This document shows, one piece after another, positions 53,493-63,321 of a stretch of DNA of 64,000 bases. The notes under the pieces are model-generated. The model did no database searches and had not been told where the DNA came from. It worked only from the letters and a program-made list of their open reading frames with translations. This DNA comes from Paulownia fortunei (taxonomy: Eukaryota > Streptophyta > Magnoliopsida > Lamiales > Paulowniaceae), in contig CM033120.1 in NCBI GenBank assembly GCA_019321725.1, forward strand, positions 17,576,278 through 17,640,277. Reading direction: 5' to 3'. A program made the position numbers and the translations under genes. Position 1 is the first letter of the stretch. Every line of letters begins with the position of its first letter.

Positions 53493-54473
53493 TTAAGTTG
53501 ATCTCCTTGAAGCAGCTCCATGGATGGCAGCTATGTAAAAGAGTTGAGTAGCGGACAGGATAATAATGAAAGCCTCCATTGTTCTCTGTAGAAAAACACA
53601 TTAATTGTAATTTCTCTTTACAATTTTTTCACAGAAATTCAATATACATTCAACTCACCAGACGGGCGTTTCTGATGTGTAGGTCAATCTCTTTGAACGC
53701 GAAGCTGATAAAAAAAATAGCACAACGCACTCTCTTAATAGCAAAAACCAAGCAGAATAAAGAAACCAAAAATTAAAAGCATACACAACAGATTTTGATT
53801 ATGAGTTGAATGTTGAAAGTACTAAATATTTCCATTGTCCTAGACCTCCAAAAGTTGCAGTCTGAAGAAAGTCGTATATTCTTTTTCCTTATATGGGAAG
53901 GAAAATATTACCTTCTAAAAATGTTTCTTGCATATATGTACACACACAACACACACACAGACACAGATATATATAATTTCTTTCTTTTTTGAGGTGTTGG
54001 GAGTGGGATGTAAATTATTTAAGCTTCAGTTACCCCATGGCAAGAAGTGTAAGAGTCCAGGCAATGCTTGCGGCAGAGGCAGCAGCAGACATGCTATCGA
54101 CGTCCCAATAACGAATATGGTTCAATCCTGAGATGGCTGATGCGACTCCAACCACTCCAGCAATCAAAGCAAACAGCACAAAGAATCCAGTGGCAGCATT
54201 CCCCATCGGAAAGTATATTGGTGAGAAATGTGCCGGCAGATCCAATCCTGGACCTGTTATACAAATCCCCCCCACCATTAGTCCTGACACATCTCTATGC
54301 ATTATTTTTCAGTCTACGGAAACAAAGAGCAAAAAATACATACCAATGATAAAACCATGATCAATAGCTCTGTTCATTGCCCAGCCACCAATACCCAAAA
54401 CTATAGCATACATGCAAAAGTTGAGGAACAAGAGAAATCCTGCAACAGGTTTTAGCTGCTGACCTCCAGCCAT
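53493..54473 (-). CDS. AWPM-19/PM19-like four-helix membrane protein
   Basis: Plasma-membrane protein of the AWPM-19 family, associated with ABA, cold and drought tolerance and with maturing seeds; some members act as ABA-influx carriers. Minus-strand exons: 54473-54344, 54253-54034, 53704-53659, 53585-53493, joining to 162 aa. Seen: the start MAGGQQLKPVAGFLLFLNFCMY, a first membrane span with GIGGWAMNRAIDHG, and FPMGNAATGFFVLFALIAGVVG. An Ala/Ser-rich span (SAAASAASIAWTLTLLAMG) and the closing LEAFI-type helix (MEAFIIILSATQLFY) follow. Four hydrophobic spans are apparent. Upstream RY elements fit seed expression. Confidence 0.92.
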
Positions 54474-54561
54474 TGTATATATATATACGAAATTGACAAG
54501 AGGAACGATGATTAAAGATAAAATTGAGATTGGCTCACACTAAAGAGTTTTAAGATTTTTG

Positions 54562-54575
54562 CATGCACATGCATG
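54562..54575 (-). promoter_or_regulatory. Paired RY (CATGCA) seed elements near the AWPM-19 gene start
   Basis: CATGCA at 54562-54567 runs straight into CATGCATG at 54568-54575, about 90-100 bases before the ATG. RY motifs are bound by ABI3/FUS3/LEC2 B3 factors, and PM19 genes are known seed and ABA genes. A TATA-like CTTATAAG at about 54600-54608 lies farther upstream, so the RY pair may sit at or just after the start site. Confidence 0.5.
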
Positions 54576-55628
54576 TGTTTATGAAGATTGAAAGGGGGTC
54601 TTATAAGAGCCAAGTACCTAGAAGAAGGGTTTTGGTTCTTTTCTTGTAAGGCTGTATGTTCTAAAGGTTTTTGTGGGGTTGTAAAGATAATGCTTTGTGT
54701 TCATGGCAGGAAAAGGAAATGCCATATTCTTTCTTGCCTACCAATCGGCTACAATTTCCCTTAACTTTTCTTTTGAATATTGTTCAACTGTTTTTTCTTT
54801 AGGCTTTCCTTCAAATTCTTTTAATGTAGTACCAGTGGAATCCTTATCTCGACTATGATTTCTCCAAGTTAATTGGTAAAGTAATGTCTTTTGCTATCCA
54901 ACAGTCGCCAGTACCTTCTTACAATCATACTTACCCACACCATCAAATGTTGTTTTATAACATCACCAAGTTTAAAAAGTCTGAATAATTAACTCTGTGC
55001 ATCTGAAGCTTTATTTTCATCTCATTATTTCTTGTCACCGAATGACAATCTTGTTTCATTTTTATCATAAACCAACTATGATTTTTCTTACCTAGAATCA
55101 GGGTCCGGTAATTATTTCTGAATTCTTTAATAGGCATATCTGGTATATAAAAGTGAACTATTGGAAACTGTTGATGCCGCAAGGTGACTAAATCACTCTT
55201 AGCATATAATATGCGACTTTATCGCCTAACAAAATCTCCCGTTGCATTTGGTTTAATTTTTTTAAAGATATTTTCATTTTATGGGAATAAAAAGAAGGAA
55301 TGTTACATTTATTCTTCTAAAATATCTCAAAAATAAATTTTCATTTTCTCAAATTATTTTTACATTATTTTTATATATCTTATAATCATTACATCAATTC
55401 AAATATATATATTTATATATGTCCCAATTATTAAAAAATAAATAATACATATTTATATTTCTTAACTTTAACTTAGTATAAATATATAGTTTTTATTTTT
55501 ACCATCATCTATAATAAAGCTCGCATTCACAGGTGCAGACTGGTTGATGGAAATTCCTTGATTGCTTATTCTTGGATAGCATAATAGAGCTCTCTTTTCC
55601 TTTATTACATTTTTCGTTATGACCAGAA

Positions 55629-57764
55629 ATGCCAACATTTCGCGCCATATTCAAAAGCTTCCTATCTTTACAGAAGACTCTCACCATTTCAAGTATCACT
55701 TCATTCACTACTCCCATAAATCCTTCAAAATCTTTGACGAACATTGCAGAAACAACCAGAATTACTACACGACCCTCTGGTACTTACGTTTCAGTCTTTG
55801 CTAATCATTTAAAGAACCAAACAGTTGATCGAGAACTTTTTAATGAAATGCCGTCTCCCGATGTGTATTTATCCACAAAGATGATTTCTTCTTACGTAGA
55901 AAACTTCAGATTGGATGAAGCACTGGAACTGTTCGATGAAATGCATGTTAAAGACATAGTCATGTGGAATGTGATGATCAAAGGTTGTGTCAATTGCGGA
56001 AATTTGGAGATGGGTTTGAGGCTTTTTGATGAAATGCCTGAAAAGAATGTCATTTCTTGGACTACCATGATCAATGCATTGTTGAAGTATGGGATGATTG
56101 AAGAGGCTAAGGGGTTGTTCTGGGATATGCCAGTGAGGGATACAGCAGCGTGGAATGCGATGGTTCATGGGTTTTTTGCGAATGGGAGAGTGGAAGAGGC
56201 AACTAGATTGTTTGAGGTGATGCCTGTTAGGAATGTCATTTCTTGGACAACGATGATAAGTGGGCTTGATCAGCATGGTAGGAGTGATGAGGCTTTATCA
56301 ATTTTTGGGAAGATGGTGGGGGTCGGGGTGAAGCCTACTTCAAGTACCTTTTCTTGTGCTATTACTTCTTGTGCTAATGTGGGTAATTTGTGCCTGGGTA
56401 GTCAAGTTCATGGGCATGTTTTAAAACTTGGCTATGTTTTTGACACATATGTTACTGCTACACTAATCACTTTTTATGCAAATTGCAAACAGATTAAGGA
56501 ATGTGTAAAGGCTTTTAATGAGAAGTTGCATCGAAATGTGGTAGTGTGGACATCTCTTTTGACAGGATATGGTGCTAACACTAAGCATGAAGATGCATTA
56601 AGAGTTTTTGGTGACATGATTAGATTAGGAATTGTTCCCAATCAGTCATCATTCACCAGTGCCTTGAATTCAAGCCGTGAGATTGAAGCCGTTGATTGGG
56701 GCAAAGGGATTCATGGTGCAGCCGTCAAGCTGGGACTGGAAACTGATCTATTTGTGGGTAATTCTCTTGTTGTGTTGTATACAAAATGTGGAAATATACG
56801 AGATGGAGTTGTCGCATTCAAGGAAATTGCTGACAAGAACATTGTTTCATGGAATTCGATAATTGTTGGATGTGCACAACATGGTTGTGGTGAGTGGGCA
56901 CTAGCATTCTTTAGCCAAATGGCAAAAGCAGGAGTTGATCCAGATGAAATCACGTTCACTGGGTTGCTTAATTCCTGCAGTCATTCTGGTATGCTGCAGA
57001 AGGGGAGACACTTCTTTGAATGCCTTTGCAGGTATGCAGCTGTCGAAGTGAAGCTTGAGCACTATGCCTGCATGGTTGATATCTTGTGTCGAAGTGGGAA
57101 GTTGGATGAAGCAGAGGATTTAGTGAAAAAGATGCCTATGGAAGCAAATTTGTCTATATGGCTTGCATTGCTTAGTGGATGTAGGGCGCATTCTAACTTG
57201 GAGATGGCCGAGCGTGCTGCCAAAAACATCTTTGACATAGATCCGCATTGTAGCGCAGCTTATGTATTGCTGTCTAATATATATGCCTTTGCTGGTAGAT
57301 GGACTGATGTCGCAAGAGTCAGAAGGAATATGAGAAAGATAGGTACTGTAAAACAACCTGGTCACAGTTGGGTTACCCAAAGGGGTGTGCGGCATTCATT
57401 TGTTTCCGGTGATAAGTCCCATCCTTCAAGTGAAAGAATATATAAAAAGCTGTACTGGTTGGGAGAAAAGTTAAAGGCATATGGTTATGTATCTGATCAA
57501 AGATTTGCTTTGCACGATGTGGAGGACGAACAGAAGGAAGCACTCTTGTCGTATCATAGTGAGAGGCTTGCTATATGTTTTGCACTAATTAGTACTGCAG
57601 AGGGTAGTACCATAACAGTGATTAAGAACCTTCGCACATGTGGGGATTGTCACTCTGCCATTAAACTCATAGCTAAAATCATTCAACGTGAAATTATACT
57701 TAGGGATTCTAGCCGTTTTCATCACTTCAGGGATGGGTTTTGCTCCTGTGGAGACTATTGGTAG
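55629..57764 (+). CDS. DYW-type pentatricopeptide repeat protein (organelle RNA editing factor)
   Basis: Intronless 711-aa PLS-class PPR protein. Such proteins bind specific organelle transcripts and the DYW domain edits C to U. Seen: an N-terminal Ser/Thr/Arg-rich, acid-poor segment (about 1-50) fitting a mitochondrial or plastid transit peptide. PLS repeats run from about residue 65 to 510, with many copies of the type LFDEMPEKNVISWTTMI. E/E+ motifs follow, with VRHSFVSGDKSHP. The DYW deaminase domain has HSE at 643-645, the zinc pair CGDC at 671-674, the second metal site FCSC (704-707) and the terminal DYW. All deaminase residues are present, so it should be active. The target site cannot be read without applying the PPR code. 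Confidence 0.95.
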   Translation: MPTFRAIFKSFLSLQKTLTISSITSFTTPINPSKSLTNIAETTRITTRPSGTYVSVFANHLKNQTVDRELFNEMPSPDVYLSTKMISSYVENFRLDEALELFDEMHVKDIVMWNVMIKGCVNCGNLEMGLRLFDEMPEKNVISWTTMINALLKYGMIEEAKGLFWDMPVRDTAAWNAMVHGFFANGRVEEATRLFEVMPVRNVISWTTMISGLDQHGRSDEALSIFGKMVGVGVKPTSSTFSCAITSCANVGNLCLGSQVHGHVLKLGYVFDTYVTATLITFYANCKQIKECVKAFNEKLHRNVVVWTSLLTGYGANTKHEDALRVFGDMIRLGIVPNQSSFTSALNSSREIEAVDWGKGIHGAAVKLGLETDLFVGNSLVVLYTKCGNIRDGVVAFKEIADKNIVSWNSIIVGCAQHGCGEWALAFFSQMAKAGVDPDEITFTGLLNSCSHSGMLQKGRHFFECLCRYAAVEVKLEHYACMVDILCRSGKLDEAEDLVKKMPMEANLSIWLALLSGCRAHSNLEMAERAAKNIFDIDPHCSAAYVLLSNIYAFAGRWTDVARVRRNMRKIGTVKQPGHSWVTQRGVRHSFVSGDKSHPSSERIYKKLYWLGEKLKAYGYVSDQRFALHDVEDEQKEALLSYHSERLAICFALISTAEGSTITVIKNLRTCGDCHSAIKLIAKIIQREIILRDSSRFHHFRDGFCSCGDYW

Positions 57765-58200
57765 AATGTTTAAGATATACACAAGTGCTCGGTTCAGAGG
57801 GAAATGTAGGTTTTGGTTGGTGAGCCTTGATTTTATGGTTTGTTACCTTTCCTTAAATTAACTGGACTAGGATGGAAAGCGGAGCTTTTCAGCTTTTGCA
57901 GGATATGATTCTTGTAGGAACAGGAAGGCTTGATTTAGGAACCTCTGGTCCTTTATGGTTGTCAATCTCCTGCAATGGGCTGGAACTTGATGGAAAGCTG
58001 AGCTTGTTTATCTTCACAGAACGTGGAAATTCCATGATAGCTCTGGTCCAATGGTCGGGCCTATTTTTTTAATCCATCACTCTTGACTCACAACACGCCT
58101 AACTATATATGAGACAGACACGAGGACTGTTGATTTCAGTCCAACATAGAGTCAAATTATGCTTCTGGTACAATCTCTAATGGAAATATGTAATGTACCG

Positions 58201-58340
58201 AATAACGAACAAGTATAGCATTTCATTTTTTAAGAAATGAATATTTGAATAATGAACAATTATAATATCTCATTCTATAATAAATGGATATTTGAATAAT
58301 GAACAAGTATAATATTTCATTTTATAAGAAATGATCGATA
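58201..58340. repeat. Three 47-bp tandem repeats downstream of the PPR gene
   Basis: Copies begin at 58201, 58248 and 58295, each starting AATAAYGAACAA and passing a TTTCATTTTWTAAGAAATG block. The period of exactly 47 is unbroken, and the third copy is cut short near 58340. Confidence 0.85.
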
Positions 58341-59277
58341 TAGCGTTTCAAAGACCCAACTTTAATAATCACACTATTTTTAAGATTTTTGACACAAGCA
58401 GGTGAACAGCTTGAGAACCATTAGCTCAAATTCAGTGATTACTGTAATGTGGAGCGAAGCAGCCACGGGACCGGGAAATGTATGATTTAGGCGATGTTTT
58501 AAATTAAAAACACAGTAGGGTGGGAGCTATTCACTTCTTGTCATTAAAATGGAATTTAGGCTTCAGCCACATCCCGAACTCTTTTGATGTTTAGCAGAGA
58601 AGTAACAATGGGCTTAACAAGTCCGACAAAGTCAAACTCTATATTGTCATCAAATCAGAAACTATAGAACACATAGACTTCTGCTTTACCCAAAAGCATT
58701 TTTACATCCTCAGTTTTGTAAACAGAACAAATAGTAACACTTGTCCTGTACATCAAGTTATTTTTTACGGTTTAGGCTTTGACCAATATCAAACTTGGGA
58801 TTTCAACCTACAAGCGCACTAACAAAGCCCGATCTGGAAATCGTTGAACCACAAATCGGCCACTAGTACGGATTGCCTTCGTAAATGAAGCTAGCCAGTA
58901 AAACCCAGCAGACCTAGTAATCCAATAACCCAATTCAATCTCAGAGCAGAATTTGAAAACATTAATGATAGCACATATTCACCGTAGTAAGAGATTTTAT
59001 ATCCGATTGTTGGCGTCAAATATATCCGATTGTGGGCATCAAATGTACTCGTGTAAGATGTAATCTCAATATTTACACACATTAACACACCAAACTAAAA
59101 ACTTATCAACATACCATATTCTTTATCAAACAAGAAAAATACTTCAAGTTTTCATTAACATGTACAAATAGAAATAGAAAAAACAAGGACGTAAGCAAAA
59201 ATTAACATCCCAAAAAGTTCAAAACTAACTCAATGTATGTAACAAGTTTGTAACATACTATAAACAAGGATGGGACA

Positions 59278-59441
59278 GCATTACAAAAATTAGCACTGCA
59301 TTTATATGCAGAATTCTCTAGATCTAAGTTTATCCACCCTCCTGGGTCCTGGCTGCGGACTGCATTACAAAAATTAGAACTGCATTTATATGCAGAATTC
59401 ACTAGATCTAAGCTTATTCATCCTCCTGGGTCCTGGCTGCG
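59278..59441. repeat. 84-bp tandem duplication with an internal hairpin
   Basis: Two copies (59278-59361, 59362-59441) differ at only a few sites. Each contains the perfect hairpin CTGCAT-TTAT-ATGCAG and ends with CCTGGGTCCTGGCTGCG. It lies downstream, in the sense of minus-strand transcription, of the snoRNA cluster, and may be part of its primary transcript. Confidence 0.85.
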
Positions 59442-59639
59442 CAACCATGCAAGCTCTACAATTTCTTTTGTTTTCCTTGTAGTTACATTCTGAGCAATTT
59501 CCCCACAGGATGCACTGATTCAACAAATTAACACACAATTGTTTATTACAACCCAATCAGAAGGATTTGTACATATTAGATAAAATTAAAAAAAAATCAT
59601 AAGAATTTTAGGGTGGGTTATAGAGTATATTGTTACCTG

Positions 59640-59785
59640 TTATGCATCAGAACATCAAGCTCCTCAAATTTTTGAAACATCGCATAACCAGATTTGGCCA
59701 TCATGGATGCATTAAGCATCGTATAGTTGATGAGTCTTAAGCCAGTTGGCTGTCATGGATGCATTAAGCATCACATAATTAGTCT
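59640..59785 (-). other. Repeated hairpins and weak snoRNA-like segment
   Basis: The words TCATGGATGCATTAAGCATC at about 59701-59721 and 59757-59776 form a direct repeat with an internal hairpin. On the - strand a segment ending in CTGA (59650-59647) is enclosed by GTTATGC...GCATAAC arms. Its box C-like GCGATGT is poor. This may be a fourth, degenerate member of the snoRNA cluster. Confidence 0.25.
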
Positions 59786-60168
59786 TACTATTCCAAAGTT
59801 TTAGACACTAAGTTAATTAGGACAACAAAAATTGAGAATTCAGTTATACTTAAAATTGAAATAATTTAAAACTTAAAAAATTAAAAAAAACAAATAGATG
59901 CAGATCTATAAAACAAGAGGTGCAGATAAGGGGAAGAAATAAAGATATGTAAGCAGGATTTAAGTAACAGAAAGCTCATATATAGTGAAGCTGTCCGTGT
60001 CGCAAGACCTGTTCCCCAGTTCATTTATGCCCTCAAAACGAAATGACCAGAAACCGAATATAATTCTGGACATTAGATACCATGGGCAAACATTCCTTAC
60101 ACTCATTTTAAAAACATATATTAAAACAAAAAAATACTGAAAGAAACATAAAATTGCCATGTGTAGCA

Positions 60169-60252
60169 GCAACCTCAGCCGAAAGATGGTGAATTTGTTT
60201 GCGATAATCACTGGTAAATCAGCAACTATTACATGACTTCATCATGGATTGC
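60169..60252 (-). ncRNA. U51: Box C/D snoRNA, U51-like (25S rRNA methylation guide)
   Basis: Minus-strand order: 5' stem GCAA(U)CC (60252-60246), box C AUGAUGA (60245-60239), box D' CUGA (60222-60219), box C' GUGAUUA (60211-60205), box D CUGA (60078+100, i.e. 60178-60175), 3' stem GGUUGC (60174-60169). The stem pairs over six bases with one bulged U. The 15 nt directly before box D (60193-60179) are the exact complement of CCGAAAGAUGGUGAA, which I recall from plant and yeast large-subunit rRNA. The fifth base before box D pairs with the second A of GAAAG. That is the site methylated by U51 in human and snR39/snR59 in yeast. The second guide, before D', has no target I recognise. Confidence 0.82.
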
Positions 60253-60359
60253 ATGACCAGGTATCATACATTCAAAATAAAAAGTTGATTAGACATAATA
60301 AAACAAATAGATTTAATTCAAGAAAATACCACAAAATAACAAATCTTGAGATAAACAAG

Positions 60360-60434
60360 AGAGATCAGATGGTAGTGCATGATATATAATCATCATTCAA
60401 TGCAGAATAGGTGGATAAGCATCATCACACCTCT
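60360..60434 (-). ncRNA. Box C/D snoRNA candidate 2
   Basis: Minus-strand order: 5' stem AGAGG (60434-60430), one unpaired U, box C GUGAUGA (60428-60422), box C' AUGAUGA (60396-60390), box D CUGA (60368-60365), 3' stem UCUCU (60364-60360). Five pairs form, one of them a G-U wobble. A D'-like CUGC lies ahead of C'. Boxes C, C' and D are perfect consensus. The 75-nt length is typical. I do not recognise the rRNA target of either guide (UCAUGCACUACCAU before D). Confidence 0.68.
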
Positions 60435-60548
60435 TCTTGCATATCTCAAGTATCTAAACCCTTTATTCAAGCAGCTAAAACATCAAAAAACAGAAAAATA
60501 TAACGAGGTAAAATAAAAATAAACGAATAAATTATACAAAAATTACCA

Positions 60549-60641
60549 GAGGAATCAGAAAAAATGTCAATCACCACATTGCATCTATTGATAGATGCAA
60601 ATTAAGCCTGGGGCGACAAAAATGCTATCATCATATTCCTC
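60549..60641 (-). ncRNA. Box C/D snoRNA candidate 3
   Basis: Minus-strand order: 5' stem GAGGAA (60641-60636), one unpaired U, box C AUGAUGA (60634-60628), box D CUGA (60558-60555), 3' stem UUCCUC (60554-60549). The six-pair terminal stem is perfect and set against the boxes in the canonical way. An internal hairpin GCAUCU-AUCAAU-AGAUGC lies in the middle, where D' and C' are normally brought together. A C'-like UGAUUGA follows it. I do not recognise the guide target, so it may be an orphan. Confidence 0.7.
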
Positions 60642-60733
60642 GCGAAACAACAATCGGGAATCCAAAATTGATTATTTTGACAATTCAACAAAATTAAAAT
60701 ATAAAAAAAAAAGAAATAGAAAAAAATACATAC

Positions 60734-60800
60734 CGAAACGACCACATACGGTCTCTTTAAATTTTTTGACCCTTTTCTTATCGAGTAGAGGCAACGCCAT
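60734..60800 (-). other. Short coding-like exon resembling the ribosomal protein eL32 start
   Basis: An ATG at 60800 opens 22 codons (MALPLLDKKRVKKFKETVCG...) ending at a strong donor (TTCG|GTATGT) after 60734. MALPLL and KKRVKKFK resemble the N-terminus of eL32 (MAVPLL...KKRVKKFKR), but the rest of eL32 is not found downstream. A probable acceptor lies about a dozen bases ahead of the ATG. I read this as the leader exon of the snoRNA host transcript, perhaps born from a ribosomal protein gene fragment. Confidence 0.45.
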
Positions 60801-60971
60801 TAATACTCACTTTCTGCAAACAAAAGAGTCATGGAACAAACAAAATTGAAGAAAAACAGATCTGTCTGTATATACATAATAAATGTATCACTCGTATAGC
60901 TATAGGCTTTCGGATATACAGAGAAGTGGAACGGAAATGACAATAATAAGGGGAAAGAAATGGCAGGGGAC

Positions 60972-61094
60972 TAGGGTTTTGCTTACAGGTATTTACTAGG
61001 GTTTTATGTTAGGGTCAGCCGCCCTCCGGGATAGGGCAGAAGGGTTATGCTCAGTGGTTTATATAGAAATTCGCTTGATTTTGCATTAGGGTTT
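60972..61094 (-). promoter_or_regulatory. TATA box and telo-boxes of the snoRNA host gene
   Basis: On the - strand TATATAAA lies at 61065-61058. Telo-boxes (AAACCCTA) lie at 61094-61086 (upstream), 61004-60997 and 60979-60972 (just downstream of the expected start near 61030). This pairing of TATA and telo-boxes around the start is the known promoter style of plant ribosomal protein and polycistronic snoRNA genes. Confidence 0.7.
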
Positions 61095-63113
61095 TGAGTT
61101 TCGGTTAGAGTGTGTAAATCCAACGGTTGAAATTTGTGGTGTATTTAAAGGTCTATGTTGCGTGATGCACCGAAGAAATTTACCAGACTCTCCCTTTACC
61201 GCCTTTAAAAATATGATGAAAAAAAAAAAAGAGAGACAGAGACAGAGAATTGCCATTAATATGTGAAAAAGGCTTTGCAGTTTGAATTTTTTCATCTTTT
61301 TCTCATTTTTTTAATTGTTTAAAGTTGACTACAAAACTACCAATTTTTTCAAAAAACTATAATTATAATTTGGGGTTAACTTCTTACAAAAGTATAGGTT
61401 GACTGTCATTTCAAGAAAAAATCACCAATCATGTCAAGTAGATTCATCAACGGCTATGCTTTTGGATCGACTTGACACCAATTCAGATTATGTTTTAACT
61501 GCATAAAAGACTTGCCAGTAAGAAATAAGATTGTAAGGGTCGATTACCATAAAAAATAATTGATAAAAAATATGATGAAATGTAGGAATATGATTAAATT
61601 ATTTAATATATTTTATATATATTTTATATAATTATTTAAATAATATATTAATTAAAAAATTTATCATACGTATATTTTGATGGATAATTATATAATTTAT
61701 TATATTTTTAACTAATTTATTCTTAATTAAAAATTTTTATAAATTAGTTTAAGTTTAAATTATGATATATGGTTTAAAATAATGGGTATTATTGTCAAAA
61801 TATATTCTAGATATTTAAATGATATATGTGATTATTTAATCACACCTCATTAGTGAGATGAATTATTCATAAAAAATCATCAATTATACCGATTTTAAAA
61901 TTTTATCATGAGTTATCATTATCAAAAGTAAATATTTGACTATATTGGATATTTTAGTATATTCAATATAATTTAATGAAGTAAACAAACTTTAAGACAA
62001 TAAGATTATAAATGTGAGGTTAAATATGATAATCAAGGTGAATACCCATCAAATTACCTTTCAAATTTTAAAAAACTCACTCTTATTTTCCTATATTGTG
62101 TATGCTATGCTTGTAGATTTTAGTTTGTGATTTTTTAATATAAAGTTTATAGTTCAAAGTAGATACACATTGATGTACCAAAATAACAACAATCCTCTTT
62201 AATGGAGTAATAACAAATTGGAAAAAGGGCATCCTAGTGGTTTCCATATGGAACGACTCGTTGTTGTCCGCAGGTCAAATTAGTTAAGCATTTCTTGATT
62301 GTCAACCGCTGACGTATTTACAGTTGGTTTAGAAATTTTTTGATAATTCACTGCATTGGCTTAAGTTAGGGAAAGTTGCTTATTTCATGCAGGGCTAAAA
62401 ACAATAAGAAAATAATTTTCAGATAATATATTTACGAATAATTTAAGTTTGAAGGTAATTTTTAAAAAATATTTTCATTTTAAAACATGAAAAATATTTA
62501 TAATACTATTCACCTTGACTTTGTCACTAATCCACGTGCATATTTGGATTCTGCAAGGTACAACGCTATCAACGTTTAATGCAATGAACTAACTATTATC
62601 AATATCTAACTAATAATTATATTCACAAAGACACCAGCAATTTTGATCCTCATAGATCTCAATGTGATTCTAAATAATGTATTTGATCGATATTGTACAT
62701 TCTTTGTCTTAATTAAGTTTTTTTTTTTTTTTTTTTAAATTCTTCATTACTTTACCTTTAATCAAAGTTATTTCAAAATCGAAATTTAGATATCCTCAAA
62801 ATTTCCACCAAAGTTTTCATAAATTAACAACATCATCAATACCAATATCTAATACCTTCGTTCACAATTATACTTCCACTTTCAGATGGCCTACAGCATG
62901 AGTGCAGGACCTCAACATGTTGTAAGGACAGAGAAGAGAAGGGTAAGAATATAAGATCAGCATACTTGAAGCCATATAAGATTACAGGAACAGCAGCAAT
63001 CAGATGCAGGCAGGAATTCATACTTCCTGCAACGGAGTACTCCAACTCGATCAAGTAAAGAGTTGTTCTTGAGATAAAATGGATCAGCTGCTTTAGTGTA
63101 AGCTGGAACCATG
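61095..63113. other. Intergenic region, no supported gene
   Basis: Strongly AT-rich, especially 61540-62170, with poly-A/T runs. The last 250 bases before 63114 are probably the phytochrome 3' untranslated region. I see no further gene. Confidence 0.55.
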
Positions 63114-63321
63114 TTATCTTGATTTCTGTGACTTAAGTTCAAGATCAACCAGGAAGTAACATTTAGTTTGATCTCTAATATAACGGACAGTACCATTCAT
63201 CATACTGAGAAGTTTCTGAGAAATGTTTAAAGCCATCCCTTCTTGTGTTGTCCCGTGATTTTTCACACCAAACATGTCTTCGATAAGAGCATAAGGCAGG
63301 CCCTGGCCAGGGTGAGCCATT
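63114..63321 (-). CDS. Phytochrome, last exon (partial gene)
   Basis: Encodes the end of a phytochrome's histidine-kinase-related domain, part of the red/far-red photoreceptor. The exon starts at 63321 after a TGCAG acceptor and stops at 63114. One base completes a split codon (probably the Arg of the family's FR-M junction), then MAHPGQGLP, LIEDMF, TTQEGMALNISQKLLSMMNG, VRYIRDQTKCYFLVDLEL follow. This matches the conserved HPGQGLP...DMF...EGL.L...KLL..MNG...Y.RE pattern. About 208 nt is the usual size of the fourth phytochrome exon. Wording such as TTQEG and CYFLVDLEL looks more like PHYE or the PHYB/E side than PHYA or PHYC, but subtype is uncertain. The preceding exons lie beyond the window. 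Confidence 0.85.

Noticed and set aside
55869..56276. Minus-strand open frame inside the PPR gene
   Set aside because: It mirrors the repeated PPR codons on the other strand.
59640..59690. Fourth C/D snoRNA with GTTATGC/GCATAAC arms
   Set aside because: Box C is poor and the interior too short; kept only as a weak feature.
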